From Clostridiales bacterium (GTDB taxonomy: Bacteria > Bacillota > Clostridia > Oscillospirales > Acutalibacteraceae), in assembly GCA_019422525.1 (NCBI GenBank), contig JAHZDE010000003.1, positions 218,345 to 282,344 of the forward strand: DNA of 64,000 nt, in the 5' to 3' direction. Shown one piece after another: positions 38,016-47,355 of the stretch. The notes under the pieces are model-generated. The model was not told the origin of the DNA. It did not search any database and worked only from the letters and a program-made list of their open reading frames with translations. The translations under genes were made by a program, and so were the position numbers. Each line of letters opens with the position of its first letter. Positions within the stretch are counted from its first letter, which is position 1.

Positions 38016-38135
38016 GCCTTCTCCTTTACATAAAACCACAACGCCCAATAGCCCGCAGCGACCGCCGGTTTGCGGAACGCCCGGGAAACGAAAGTCCATC
38101 TTCGTTTGTCCGCCTTCATGGCGGAAATTTCATAC
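38016..38135 (-). promoter_or_regulatory. Structured leader upstream of the ECF gene, possible riboswitch or leader peptide
   Basis: The leader folds into two small hairpins (CCGCC/GGCGG and AACGAA/TTCGTT), then a GC-rich stretch before the terminator. I do not recognise a known riboswitch class. A frame open across it encodes GYWALWFY just before the terminator, but its ATG has no ribosome binding site. Confidence 0.45.
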
Positions 38136-38141
38136 TGGGAT

Positions 38142-38170
38142 AGTATACCGAAAAATATTCTGTTTGTCAA
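38142..38170 (-). promoter_or_regulatory. Promoter of the ECF-methyltransferase operon
   Basis: TTGACA (38170-38165) and TATACT (38147-38142) are 17 bases apart on the minus strand. The predicted leader to the ECF start is about 210 bases. Confidence 0.78.
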
Positions 38171-38189
38171 ATCTTATATCCCAACGCCC

Positions 38190-38238
38190 AACATCAAAAG
38201 GCCCGCCCATTACCATTCAGCGTAATAGGCAGGCCCTT
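38190..38238 (-). terminator. Terminator of the YibE/F gene
   Basis: AAGGGCCTGCCTATTAC pairs with GTAATGGGCGGGCCTT around an eight-base loop and is followed by TTGATG on the minus strand. The opposite flank is also T-rich. Confidence 0.7.
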
Positions 38239-38262
38239 CTTTGTGTTTATGATTGTTCTATT

Positions 38263-39543
38263 TTATGGCTGAAAAGGCGTTTCTTCCTGACTATTTTCCT
38301 CTGCGTTTTCAGAAAAGGAAATATTTTCTACCTCTTCCCCTTCTTCCTCCGGGAAATCTTCTTCTCCGGCCGGCTCTTCGTCTTCCAAAAAAGCAGCAGG
38401 CTTCTCCCGATGCCATTTGGGTACCAAGACGGATGCCAGCACCGACACAATAGGAACTGTCATCACAACGCCAATACTACCTGAAATGCCCTGCATAATC
38501 TCAATGCAAATGCTGCTGGAGTTAAGTACCTGATTCATGGAAAGGTCATAAGCATAGTTGAGTACTAAAAGGCTCAGAGAACCGCCAGCAAAAGCCAACA
38601 CCAACGTATTGGACATGGTACCCATCATATCCCGGCCCACAGAAATGCCGGAGCGGAACAGCTGCATCCGGGTAAGGCGGGGATTCTGGCTATAAATTTC
38701 GGTAATGGTGGAGGAAATAGACATGGCCACATCCATGACGGCCCCCAAAGCAGAAATCAGGATTCCGGCAAAGAGCAGTTCTCCAATGTTCACCTTGGTA
38801 TTCTGGGCGATAAACAACAACTCTTCAATATTGCTCACATTATAGCCGCCCACATCAGCCACTGCACCAAACAGCCATGCCGACACACCGGCCAATATGA
38901 CACCGGCCACTGTTCCCAACACAGAGCAGAGCGTTTTGGCTGTGAATCCGCCAATCAAATACATGGTCACCAGCGTGGTAATCAGCGTAATGACCACTGC
39001 TGACAAAAACGGGGAAATTCCCCTGTAAATCATGGGAATCATGAGGGAAAAGATACAAATAAAGGTAAAAATCAGGCCCAATGCGGATTTGGCTCCGTTT
39101 TTGCCGCCGATAATCCACAACAGCAGCAAAAATACTACCACAAAGCCGACCACTGCTATGATACGGTCAGGACTGTATACGGTAACCACATGGCTGTCTC
39201 CACTAATGCTGACAATGGCAATAACGTCCCGCCCAGGATAGCATACTGCACCAAACAGGTTTCCGTTGGGACTGGTTGCCTCTACGGTCTCCCCTGCCAG
39301 CTCACCGGTTTTCATATACAGTTCTACCGTCTGATCGCCATAACGATTCCCGTCTTCCTGTAGATTATCCCGCAAGACGGATACCACCGTGGCTTTTTCA
39401 AAGGTACGGCCCTCGGTACCCACCAAATCCGTTTTCTCCACCTGGTTATATTGCCAGAGGAACAGGGCAAACGCCAGTGCCAGCAAACACATGATTCCCC
39501 AGGCCAGCAATTCTTTTCCGGTTACTTTTTTCTTATTTCTCAT
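38263..39543 (-). CDS. YibE/F family membrane protein
   Basis: The 426-residue protein has an N-terminal membrane helix, a small extracytoplasmic domain (about residues 35-130) and then roughly seven hydrophobic helices with the YibE/F pattern VVVFLLLLWIIGGKNGAKSA and AGILISALGAVMDVAMSISS. The C-terminal 50 residues are very acidic (EEPAGEEDFPEEEGEEVE) and cytoplasmic. The family is widespread in Firmicutes and lacks an assigned biochemical function; transport is often proposed. The ATG follows GGGAGTCAAC. It is transcribed after the metallophosphoesterase but separated by a terminator. Confidence 0.85.
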   Translation of the reverse strand: MRNKKKVTGKELLAWGIMCLLALAFALFLWQYNQVEKTDLVGTEGRTFEKATVVSVLRDNLQEDGNRYGDQTVELYMKTGELAGETVEATSPNGNLFGAVCYPGRDVIAIVSISGDSHVVTVYSPDRIIAVVGFVVVFLLLLWIIGGKNGAKSALGLIFTFICIFSLMIPMIYRGISPFLSAVVITLITTLVTMYLIGGFTAKTLCSVLGTVAGVILAGVSAWLFGAVADVGGYNVSNIEELLFIAQNTKVNIGELLFAGILISALGAVMDVAMSISSTITEIYSQNPRLTRMQLFRSGISVGRDMMGTMSNTLVLAFAGGSLSLLVLNYAYDLSMNQVLNSSSICIEIMQGISGSIGVVMTVPIVSVLASVLVPKWHREKPAAFLEDEEPAGEEDFPEEEGEEVENISFSENAEENSQEETPFQP

Positions 39544-39553
39544 GTTGACTCCC

Positions 39554-39592
39554 TCAAAAAATCAGGGCGGAAACGGTTTTCCGCTTCCGCCC
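39554..39592 (-). terminator. Terminator of the metallophosphoesterase gene
   Basis: GGGCGGAA pairs with TTCCGCCC around a twelve-base loop and is followed on the minus strand by TGATTTTTTG. Confidence 0.8.
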
Positions 39593-39652
39593 CAAATTGG
39601 AATGGATGGTATCGTAACGGTTAGCAGTTTATCCTCTCAGGAGAAGATTTTC

Positions 39653-41503
39653 TTAGCGAACGCTGCCCTTCTTCTTTTCGGTATAAACAACCCCTGCAAT
39701 GCCCATAGCGGACAGCATAGCAATCACAGCGAAGAACACAGCACTGTTATCACCGGTAGTGGGGTTCTCACTGGGCTTCTCGGTGCTGTCGGGCTTTTCG
39801 GTAGCATCGGGTTTCTCAGTAGCATCAGGCTTCTCGGTAGTATCAGGAGTCTCTTCGGAAGCCAGAACCAGCTCGGCCTTTGCTTTGGACAGATCAGCCA
39901 CAGCCTGTGCAACTTCACTCTCAGAAGCGGTCTCGTCGGCGGCTACCTTTTCAGCAGCAGTCAGAGCCTCTGCGAAAGCAGTCCAGGATTCGGCGGTGTA
40001 GTCATCTTTTACCAGCTTCTTTGCTTCTGCAATAGCATCGTTCAAAGCAGTCTTATCGGCAGACTTCACGATGGTATATACAGAGCTGTCGCCCAGCAGT
40101 TTGCCGGTGGTGACATCGTAGGTTGCGATGGTGAAGGAGTTTTCGTCAACGGAAAGAACAGAGTAGGAAGGAGTCCAGGTCTGGCTTCTCTCGGCCACAT
40201 AGTCCTGCTGGCCGCTGATCAGATTGTAGAACTTGGAACCAGTGGAGGAGTTGGTCTCCAGATACACAGTGCCTTCGGGGTCGATAACCGTACCGCTGGC
40301 AGCTTCACCGTTGATCGTGTAGCAGGTGCTGTTGTCTTCCGTGCCAGTGCTGCTCAGCTGATAGGTACGGGAGTAGGTGTGGTCATGGCCCTGGAGCACA
40401 ACATCAATGTCATATTTGTCCATCAGAGGAGTGAGCTGGGTACGAAGAACAATGCCATCGGAATCGGAATGGTCGGCGCCAGAACCGTAAATATCCTGGT
40501 GGAACATAACCACTCTCCACTGAACATCGGGGTTCTCAGCAATAGCCTGCTTCATAACAGCCTCATGGGTTGCGCAGTTGTAGTTGTTGGTATCCAGCAC
40601 GATGAACAGGGTGTTGCCGTAGGTGTAGTAATAGTCGGTACCTGCTTCGGTCTTACCTTCGGTAGCTACATCGTTGTTAGGGTTGTTGTAATGGTCGCTG
40701 TAGTTAGAATTGGAAGAGTCATGGTTGCCGATAGCTGTGGACAAGGCATAGCCCTTCATGGCGTCGGGGCTCAGGAAACCGGCATACTCATACTCGTTGC
40801 TGGAAGAGTTAATCTGGTCACCGGCGGTAATCAGAAAGTTGGTGTCCGGGTTGGCAGCCAGTGCCGTTTCCAGCGTAATATTCCAGTTAAACGCATCGTT
40901 ACGGGCAGCCAGATAGCCGCTCATGCTGTCGCCTTCAGAAGATTCCTGTCCTTTGCAGGCACCAATCTGAGGGTCACCAAACAGCAACGCTTTGTAAGAA
41001 TCAAAATCCTGAGTGGTAAACTCAATTGCATCGCTCCACTCGCCATTCTGGAAATACTGATAATAGTAAGTGGTGTTTGCCTCTACGCCTTCGATGGAAA
41101 CCTTAGAAGCATAATAGGCTTCGCCTTCTTCATCAGAGGAAACAGTGGTTCCCTGCTCACTGATATATTTGGGAGTTGCGTCCTGGGTACCGGTAAATTC
41201 AACAGCACCCTTCATATCTTTGGAAAGAGCCACACGAACCTTAGGAGTTTCCTGAGTTTTGGAATACCAGCTGAAGTTCAGTTTGGTCTCGTCGGCGCCA
41301 ACGGTAATGGCTACCTTCTGATAATCAGTCTTTACGGTTTCCCATTCGGTTTTCCAGTTGGCCCATGCACCGGACTCGGCCTGCTGGTTAATAGATGCAT
41401 CATTCCAGTGCTCGGTTGCAGCGAAAACAGACAGGCTGGAGCTGGCCACCATGGTCAGTGCCAAAGCGGCACATACCAGTTTTTTGCTTTTCTTCAAATT
41501 CAT
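39653..41503 (-). CDS. Surface-anchored purple acid phosphatase-like metallophosphoesterase
   Basis: The 616-residue protein has a signal peptide (cut after SSLSVFAA near residue 29). A fibronectin-like N-domain follows, then a calcineurin-type phosphoesterase with the metal motifs LLFGDPQIGA, TAGDQINSSS, IGNHDSSNS and QGHDHTYSRTYQ. Next comes an Ala/Glu-rich helical module (FIVAR-like) and a tandem TEKPDA repeat. It ends ENPTTGDNS, a hydrophobic helix and EKKKGSVR, which looks like a sortase signal with NPTTG in place of LPXTG. It should release phosphate from extracellular esters on the cell surface. The gene has its own promoter and terminator. No sortase is in the window. Confidence 0.87.
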   Translation of the reverse strand: MNLKKSKKLVCAALALTMVASSSLSVFAATEHWNDASINQQAESGAWANWKTEWETVKTDYQKVAITVGADETKLNFSWYSKTQETPKVRVALSKDMKGAVEFTGTQDATPKYISEQGTTVSSDEEGEAYYASKVSIEGVEANTTYYYQYFQNGEWSDAIEFTTQDFDSYKALLFGDPQIGACKGQESSEGDSMSGYLAARNDAFNWNITLETALAANPDTNFLITAGDQINSSSNEYEYAGFLSPDAMKGYALSTAIGNHDSSNSNYSDHYNNPNNDVATEGKTEAGTDYYYTYGNTLFIVLDTNNYNCATHEAVMKQAIAENPDVQWRVVMFHQDIYGSGADHSDSDGIVLRTQLTPLMDKYDIDVVLQGHDHTYSRTYQLSSTGTEDNSTCYTINGEAASGTVIDPEGTVYLETNSSTGSKFYNLISGQQDYVAERSQTWTPSYSVLSVDENSFTIATYDVTTGKLLGDSSVYTIVKSADKTALNDAIAEAKKLVKDDYTAESWTAFAEALTAAEKVAADETASESEVAQAVADLSKAKAELVLASEETPDTTEKPDATEKPDATEKPDSTEKPSENPTTGDNSAVFFAVIAMLSAMGIAGVVYTEKKKGSVR

Positions 41504-41575
41504 CCTCTTCTCTCTGCATAATATTTCCCGCAGATTTTTTCATGTGCGGAGATGGTTGGTTGTCTTACGGGGGTA

Positions 41576-41604
41576 ATTATAGCAACGAGAAATTTAGTTT
41601 TCAA
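41576..41604 (-). promoter_or_regulatory. Promoter of the metallophosphoesterase gene
   Basis: TTGAAA (41604-41599) and a perfect TATAAT (41581-41576) are 17 bases apart on the minus strand. Apart from this and the dapL terminator, the 320-base gap 41504-41825 shows nothing else. Confidence 0.72.
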
Positions 41605-41711
41605 TACACTTTACTGTAATATTACAAAGCCTTACACAATCTTTATATAGACTCCCCAAAAAGGCCACAAAACCCATTTTGCCTGTAAAATTCAATTTCT
41701 TTTATACAGAA

Positions 41712-41752
41712 ACGAATTGCCCCACCTTTTTAAAAAAGGCGGGGCAATTCGT
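41712..41752 (-). terminator. Terminator of the asnB-dapL operon
   Basis: ACGAATTGCCCC-CCTTTTT pairs with AAAAAGG-GGGGCAATTCGT in a long hairpin about 75 bases after the dapL stop. The minus-strand tail is TTCTGTAT, which is T-poor, so efficiency may depend on the stem. Confidence 0.65.
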
Positions 41753-41825
41753 CATAGGAAAGGTCTATTTATGGATAAACTTGTAAGCATAGTATAGTGG
41801 GAAACACTCCCATAGGGATAAGGCA

Positions 41826-43010
41826 TTACCGGCCCAGCAGGCGAGCCAGCCGTGCGGCAGCCTCTTTGGTATCCTCGGGGCTTCCAAAGGTGGAGAAACG
41901 GAAATACCCTTCTCCGCAGGAGCCAAATCCCTGGCCGGGCGTGCCGACTACCTGGATGTTTTCCAGCAGATAGTCAAAGAATTCCCAACTGCCCATTCCA
42001 TTGGGGCACTGCATCCAGATATAGGGGGCATTTTTTCCACCTGTATACCACAATCCCAGCGAATCCAAGGTTTTCATCAAATAGGCTGCATTCTGCTTAT
42101 AGACTTTGATGTTCTCTCGGATTTGCTTCTGCCCTTCTGGCGTGAACACGGCGGCTCCGCCCTTTTGCAGGATATAAGAAACGCCGTTGGTTTTGGTAGT
42201 ACGGTTACGTACCCACATATCATGCAAGTTCATGCCCTTGCGCTCCAAATCCTTGGGAATCACAGTGTATCCCAGACGGGTACCGGTAAAGCCGGCGGTT
42301 TTGGAAAGCGAGCAGATTTCGATTGCACAAGTACGAGCGCCCTCAATTTCAAAAATACTTCTGGGCAACGTCTCATCTTCAATAAAGGCTTCATAAGCAG
42401 CGTCGAACAGGATAATAGCGCCGTTACGGTTGGCATAATCCACCCATTCCTTCAGCTGCTGGCGGGAGAACACGGCACCGGTGGGGTTATTGGGGGAGCA
42501 AAGATAAATCAGCCCGCCAAAATCCCCTTGGGGGCTGGGCAAAAAGCCGTTTTCCCTTCCGGAAGGCAGATGATGAATTTCCCGGCCAGCCATCACGTTG
42601 GCATCCACATAAGCAGGATAAGCCGGCTCCATAATCAGCGCCGGGTTCTCTCTGTCAAACAAATCCAGAATATCCCCCAGCTCATCGCTGGCGCCGCTGG
42701 AAACAAACACTTCGTCCGAGGAAAGGGAAATCCCCCGGGAAGCATACCATTCAGCGGCAGCTTCGCGGAAAAAGGGCGCACCACATTCGGGCATATAGCC
42801 ATGGAAACTTCCGGCTTTGGACTGGTCATCCACTGCCTCATGCAGGGCCTTGATGACGGCGTCGCACAAAGGCAGAGACACGTCACCGATTCCCATACGG
42901 TACAAATAGGCGCCGGGATGCTCCTTCAAATAAGCATTGGTTTTCTGAGCAATGTGAAAAAACAGATAGGACTCCTGTAAATTACGATAATGCATGTTGG
43001 GGGTAATCAT
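41826..43010 (-). CDS. dapL: LL-diaminopimelate aminotransferase
   Basis: DapL converts tetrahydrodipicolinate directly to LL-diaminopimelate with glutamate as amino donor, for lysine and peptidoglycan. The 394-residue class I PLP aminotransferase opens NMHYRNLQESYLFFHIAQKT and has VSSGASDELGD, the CSPNNPTGAV motif and the PLP lysine in CSLSKTAGFTGTRLGY. It fits DapL better than aspartate transaminase in the first 40 residues, but substrate is inferred. The ATG follows AAGGAGAGAACACCT. It closes the six-gene operon that starts at asnB, 49 bases after carB. Confidence 0.9.
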   Translation of the reverse strand: MITPNMHYRNLQESYLFFHIAQKTNAYLKEHPGAYLYRMGIGDVSLPLCDAVIKALHEAVDDQSKAGSFHGYMPECGAPFFREAAAEWYASRGISLSSDEVFVSSGASDELGDILDLFDRENPALIMEPAYPAYVDANVMAGREIHHLPSGRENGFLPSPQGDFGGLIYLCSPNNPTGAVFSRQQLKEWVDYANRNGAIILFDAAYEAFIEDETLPRSIFEIEGARTCAIEICSLSKTAGFTGTRLGYTVIPKDLERKGMNLHDMWVRNRTTKTNGVSYILQKGGAAVFTPEGQKQIRENIKVYKQNAAYLMKTLDSLGLWYTGGKNAPYIWMQCPNGMGSWEFFDYLLENIQVVGTPGQGFGSCGEGYFRFSTFGSPEDTKEAAARLARLLGR

Positions 43011-43059
43011 AGGTGTTCTCTCCTTTTCTATAAGAATCAATCACAGGCTGTTTGCCCGC

Positions 43060-46000
43060 TCAGCTGTCGATGGTGGAAATACCAATGGTAGTTTCCTCCA
43101 ACACGTCCAGCAGTACCCGCACCGTATCCAGTGCTGTCAGCATGGTGATGTTATTCTCACATGCGCAGCGCCGAATCGCAACGCCATCTTCATAGTGAAC
43201 ACCAGAAAGAATAGCGCGGGTGTTAATGACATAGCTGACATAGCCTGCCCGGATGGAATCGAGAATCTCCTCGCTTCCCTCGCTGAGCTTGCGGCGAATA
43301 CGGGTACGGATACCATGTTCCCGCAGGAAAATAGCCGTACCAACGGTTGCTTCAATATTAAAGCCCATGTCATAAAAACGGCGGACCAGCGGCAGAGCTT
43401 CTTCTTTATCCTCGTCAGCCAAAGTTACCAGCACAGTGCCATAGTTCTGCAGGCGCACACCCGAAGCAGCCAGCGCCTTGTACATAGCACGATGGAGCTT
43501 CTTGTCATAACCAATAGCTTCACCAGTAGACTTCATTTCGGGAGAAAGATAGGCATCCATACCGCGCAGCTTGGAGAAGGAGAAAGCCGGGGCCTTGACA
43601 TACCATTTTTTCTTTTCGGGCAGACAGAGGGTATGAATTCCCTGCTCCGGCAGGCTGACCCCCAGCATGGCCAGTGTGGCAATGTCTGCTGCCTGGCAGC
43701 TGGTAGCCTTGGACAAAAACGGCACAGTACGGGAAGAACGGGGATTCACCTCGATAATATAGACATGCTCCGTCTCGTCCACAATAAACTGGATATTATA
43801 CAGTCCCACAATGCCCAGTCCGATGCCGATTTGGCGGGTATACTCCAAAATGGTATCCTTGACCTTCTGAGACAGGCTGAAAGGCGGATAAACACTGATG
43901 GAGTCGCCGGAATGGACACCGGTACGTTCTACCAGTTCCATAATGCCCGGGACAAACACATTTTTACCGTCGCAAATTGCGTCCGTCTCCACTTCTTTAC
44001 CGCGGATATATTTATCCACCAGAACGGGCTGGTCTTCATTAATTTCCACAGCGGTTTTCAAATAATGGCGCAGCTGCTCTTCCTTGGCCACAATTTCCAT
44101 GGCGCGCCCGCCGAGCACAAAGCTGGGGCGTACCAATACCGGATATCCAATTTCAGCGGCTGCCTTTACGCCGTCTTCAATATTGGTCACGGCCTGTCCC
44201 TTGGGCTGAGGAATATGCAGTTCGGACAGCAGCTTTTCGAAGGAATCGCGGTTTTCGGCTTTTTCAATGGCCTCGCAGTCCGTACCAATCAGCTTGACAC
44301 CCTGATCCGACAGAGGTTTTGCCAGGTTGATAGCGGTTTGTCCGCCGAGAGTTGCAATAACTCCCAACGGCTTTTCCAGCTCGATAATATTCAGCACATC
44401 TTCCGGGCAAAGAGGCTCGAAATACAGCTTATCGGCGGTAGTATAGTCAGTGGAAACCGTTTCGGGGTTGTTGTTAATAATAATAGCTTCATATCCGGCT
44501 TTGCGGATGGTCTGTACCGCATGGACGGTGGAATAGTCGAACTCTACGCCCTGGCCAATACGGATAGGGCCGGAGCCCAGTACGATAATTTTCTTTTTAT
44601 CGGAAACGATAGACTCGTTTTCCTCTTCATAGGTGGAATAGAAGTATGGAATATAGCTGTCAAATTCGGCGGCACAGCTATCAATCATCTTATATACCGG
44701 CAGAATTCCCAGTTTGCGGCGCATATCGAAAATTTCGGTTTCCTTCATGCCCCACTGACGGGCAATCTCCTTGTCAGAGAAGCCCATGCTCTTAGCGTGA
44801 CGCAAAACCTTTTCGTCCCCAGGCGCAGCCTTCAAGCGAGCTTCCTCTGCGGTGATGTGGGCAATTTTTTCTACAAAGAACCGGTCAATAGCAGTGGCAC
44901 GGATAATGTCCTCCACAGGGGTTCCCAAGCGCAAAAGCTGAGCAACAGCAAAAATCCGGTCGTCCGTACCTTTTTGAATATAGGAAATCAGCTCTTCCTG
45001 AGTATAGGAATCGAACTTCTCCATATACAGATGGTTCACTCCGGTTTCCAAAGAACGCACAGCCTTCAAAAGGCTTTCCTCAGCCGTTCTGCCCACACTC
45101 ATCACTTCACCGGTAGCCTTCATCTGGGTGCCCAGACGGTTGCTGGCTTCGGGGAATTTATCAAAGGGGAATCGGGGCATTTTGGTCACGATGTAGTCCA
45201 GTGCAGGCTCGAAGGAAGCGGGCGTATTGGCAAGGGGAATTTCATCCAAGCGCATTCCCACACTGATTTTAGCCGAAACCCGTGCGATGGGATAGCCGCT
45301 GGCCTTGGAAGCCAGGGCGGAGGAACGGGAAACACGGGGGTTTACTTCGATAAGATAATACTGGAAAGAGCGGGGGTCCAGAGCAAACTGTACATTGCAT
45401 CCGCCTTCAATCTGCAAAGCCCGGATAATTTTCAGAGCGCTGTCCCGGAGCATCTGATATTCGTGGTTTGTCAAAGTCTGGGAAGGGCACACCACAATAG
45501 AGTCACCGGTATGAATACCTACCGGGTCTAAGTTTTCCATATTACAAACGGTAATCGCCGTATCATTGGCATCCCGGATAACCTCATACTCAATTTCCTT
45601 ATAGCCCTTTACACTCTTTTCCACCAGCACCTGATGGGCAGGGGAAATTTCCAGAGCATTTTTCATCAGAGGCAGCAGCTCTTCTTCATTTTCCGCAAAA
45701 CCACCGCCGGTTCCGCCCAGGGTGAAGGCAGGACGCAACACCACCGGATACCCGATGTCTTCTGCCGCTTTCTTGCCTTCTTCCAGCGTGGAGGCAATTT
45801 CGGAAGGCAAAGTGGGCTCGCCCAACCGCTGGCAAAGCTCTTTAAACATTTCCCGGTCTTCTGCCATCTCAATACTGTGGCTGCTGGTTCCCAATAGCTC
45901 CACTTGGCATTCCCGCAAAACTCCTTTTTTCTCCAGCTGCATGGCCAGATTCAAACCGGTCTGCCCACCGATGCCGGGCAAAATAGCGTCGGGACGCTCG

Positions 46001-46239
46001 AACCGGACGATTTTGGCCAGATATTCCAGGGTGAGGGGTTCCATATAGACTTTATCGGCAATGGCAGGGTCGGTCATAATGGTAGCTGGGTTGGAGTTAC
46101 ACAACACCACCTCGTACCCTTCTTCTTTCAGTGCCAGACACGCCTGTGTACCGGCATAGTCAAACTCGGCGGCCTGCCCAATGACAATGGGGCCGGAGCC
46201 AATGACAAGGATTTTATGAATATCAGTTCTCTTAGGCAT
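43060..46239 (-). CDS. carB: Carbamoyl-phosphate synthase large subunit
   Basis: CarB makes carbamoyl phosphate from bicarbonate, ammonia and two ATP for pyrimidines and arginine. The 1059-residue product shows the duplicated ATP-grasp halves, each with a phosphate-contacting loop (VIGSGPIVIGQAAEFDYAG and VLGSGPIRIGQGVEFDYS). A C-terminal MGS-like allosteric domain follows (VLVTLADEDKEEALPLVRRF), where UMP or ornithine usually acts. Length is normal. Its first 8 bases overlap the end of carA, so the subunits are translated together. Confidence 0.98.
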   Translation of the reverse strand: MPKRTDIHKILVIGSGPIVIGQAAEFDYAGTQACLALKEEGYEVVLCNSNPATIMTDPAIADKVYMEPLTLEYLAKIVRFERPDAILPGIGGQTGLNLAMQLEKKGVLRECQVELLGTSSHSIEMAEDREMFKELCQRLGEPTLPSEIASTLEEGKKAAEDIGYPVVLRPAFTLGGTGGGFAENEEELLPLMKNALEISPAHQVLVEKSVKGYKEIEYEVIRDANDTAITVCNMENLDPVGIHTGDSIVVCPSQTLTNHEYQMLRDSALKIIRALQIEGGCNVQFALDPRSFQYYLIEVNPRVSRSSALASKASGYPIARVSAKISVGMRLDEIPLANTPASFEPALDYIVTKMPRFPFDKFPEASNRLGTQMKATGEVMSVGRTAEESLLKAVRSLETGVNHLYMEKFDSYTQEELISYIQKGTDDRIFAVAQLLRLGTPVEDIIRATAIDRFFVEKIAHITAEEARLKAAPGDEKVLRHAKSMGFSDKEIARQWGMKETEIFDMRRKLGILPVYKMIDSCAAEFDSYIPYFYSTYEEENESIVSDKKKIIVLGSGPIRIGQGVEFDYSTVHAVQTIRKAGYEAIIINNNPETVSTDYTTADKLYFEPLCPEDVLNIIELEKPLGVIATLGGQTAINLAKPLSDQGVKLIGTDCEAIEKAENRDSFEKLLSELHIPQPKGQAVTNIEDGVKAAAEIGYPVLVRPSFVLGGRAMEIVAKEEQLRHYLKTAVEINEDQPVLVDKYIRGKEVETDAICDGKNVFVPGIMELVERTGVHSGDSISVYPPFSLSQKVKDTILEYTRQIGIGLGIVGLYNIQFIVDETEHVYIIEVNPRSSRTVPFLSKATSCQAADIATLAMLGVSLPEQGIHTLCLPEKKKWYVKAPAFSFSKLRGMDAYLSPEMKSTGEAIGYDKKLHRAMYKALAASGVRLQNYGTVLVTLADEDKEEALPLVRRFYDMGFNIEATVGTAIFLREHGIRTRIRRKLSEGSEEILDSIRAGYVSYVINTRAILSGVHYEDGVAIRRCACENNITMLTALDTVRVLLDVLEETTIGISTIDS

Positions 46240-47335
46240 GGTGCTTTTCCTCCTCCATCATGGCAATAAACCGGTCAAACAGCTTACCGCTGTCTTGGGG
46301 TCCGGGTGCACTTTCGGGATGATACTGTACGCTGAACACCCGGTCGGCATCACACTTTGCCCCTTCTACGGTGGAATCCAGCAGATTGATATGGGTTGCG
46401 GTGAGGCCGGTGTCTTTCAGGCTGTCCAAATTCACGGCGTAGGAATGATTTTGAGAGGTAATTTCGATTTTTCCGGTTTCCAAATTCCGGACAGGATGGT
46501 TGCCGCCGCGATGTCCGAACTTGAGCTTGTAGGTTTTAGCGCCATAGGCCAGAGCAATCACCTGATGGCCCAAGCAAATGCCAAAAATCGGCAGCTTGCC
46601 GCGAAGCTTTTGTACCAGCTGAATGGTTTCGGGTACATCTTCCGGGTCTCCGGGACCATTGGAAAACAGGACGCCATCGGGATGTATCGCCAGCACCTCC
46701 TCAGCCGAAGCATTCCAGGGGAACGCCGTTACGCTGCATCCCCGGCGGTTCAGGCTGCGGACAATGCCCCGCTTCATACCACAGTCAATGGCAGCCACCC
46801 GAAAACGGCAATCCTCTACAGGGAACTCCCGCACTGAAGGTGTGCTCACCCGGGAAACCGCGTCCCGAAGCAGAGAAGCCGAAGCCAAAATTTTCAGCGC
46901 TTCTTCCTTGGGCATATCCCCGCGGGTCAAAAGTGCTTTCCGGCTTCCGAAGTTACGGATAGAACGGGTTATCTTGCGGGTATCCACGCCCCACAGCCCA
47001 GGAATTCCGTATTTTTCCATCACCTGTCCCAGCGAAGCGGCACTTCGAAAGTTAGAGGGAGAATCGTTGTATTCCCGGACAATTAGCGCCCCAATAGTGG
47101 GAACGTCGGTTTCATAATCCTCCGGGGCCATACCATAATTGCCAATAAGCGGATAAGTCATTACTACCGCCTGGCCCGTATAGGAAGGGTCGGAAAGAAT
47201 TTCCTGATACCCTGCCATGGAAGTGTTAAATACCAGCTCGCACACGTGCCCCTCGGGGACTGGTGCGCCAAAGCCAAAGCCACAGTATTCGCTTCCATCC
47301 TCTAAAATCAGTTTCCTGTTTTCTTGATACACCAT
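46232..47335 (-). CDS. carA: Carbamoyl-phosphate synthase small subunit
   Basis: CarA hydrolyses glutamine and channels ammonia to CarB. The 367-residue product has the N-terminal CarA-specific domain (LILEDGSEYCGFGFG, FNTSMAGYQEILSDPSY) and a class I glutamine amidotransferase domain with the catalytic Cys in IFGICLGHQVIALAYG and His/Glu in VQYHPESAPGPQD. It follows purF by 20 bases and overlaps carB by 8. Confidence 0.98.
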   Translation of the reverse strand: MVYQENRKLILEDGSEYCGFGFGAPVPEGHVCELVFNTSMAGYQEILSDPSYTGQAVVMTYPLIGNYGMAPEDYETDVPTIGALIVREYNDSPSNFRSAASLGQVMEKYGIPGLWGVDTRKITRSIRNFGSRKALLTRGDMPKEEALKILASASLLRDAVSRVSTPSVREFPVEDCRFRVAAIDCGMKRGIVRSLNRRGCSVTAFPWNASAEEVLAIHPDGVLFSNGPGDPEDVPETIQLVQKLRGKLPIFGICLGHQVIALAYGAKTYKLKFGHRGGNHPVRNLETGKIEITSQNHSYAVNLDSLKDTGLTATHINLLDSTVEGAKCDADRVFSVQYHPESAPGPQDSGKLFDRFIAMMEEEKHHA

Positions 47336-47355
47336 GCCATCCTGCCTTTCTTTCC

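Noticed and set aside
37946..38170. 74-codon frame through the ECF leader as a real gene
   Set aside because: It spans a promoter and a terminator and its Met has no ribosome binding site; only the possible leader-peptide idea was kept, as a finding.
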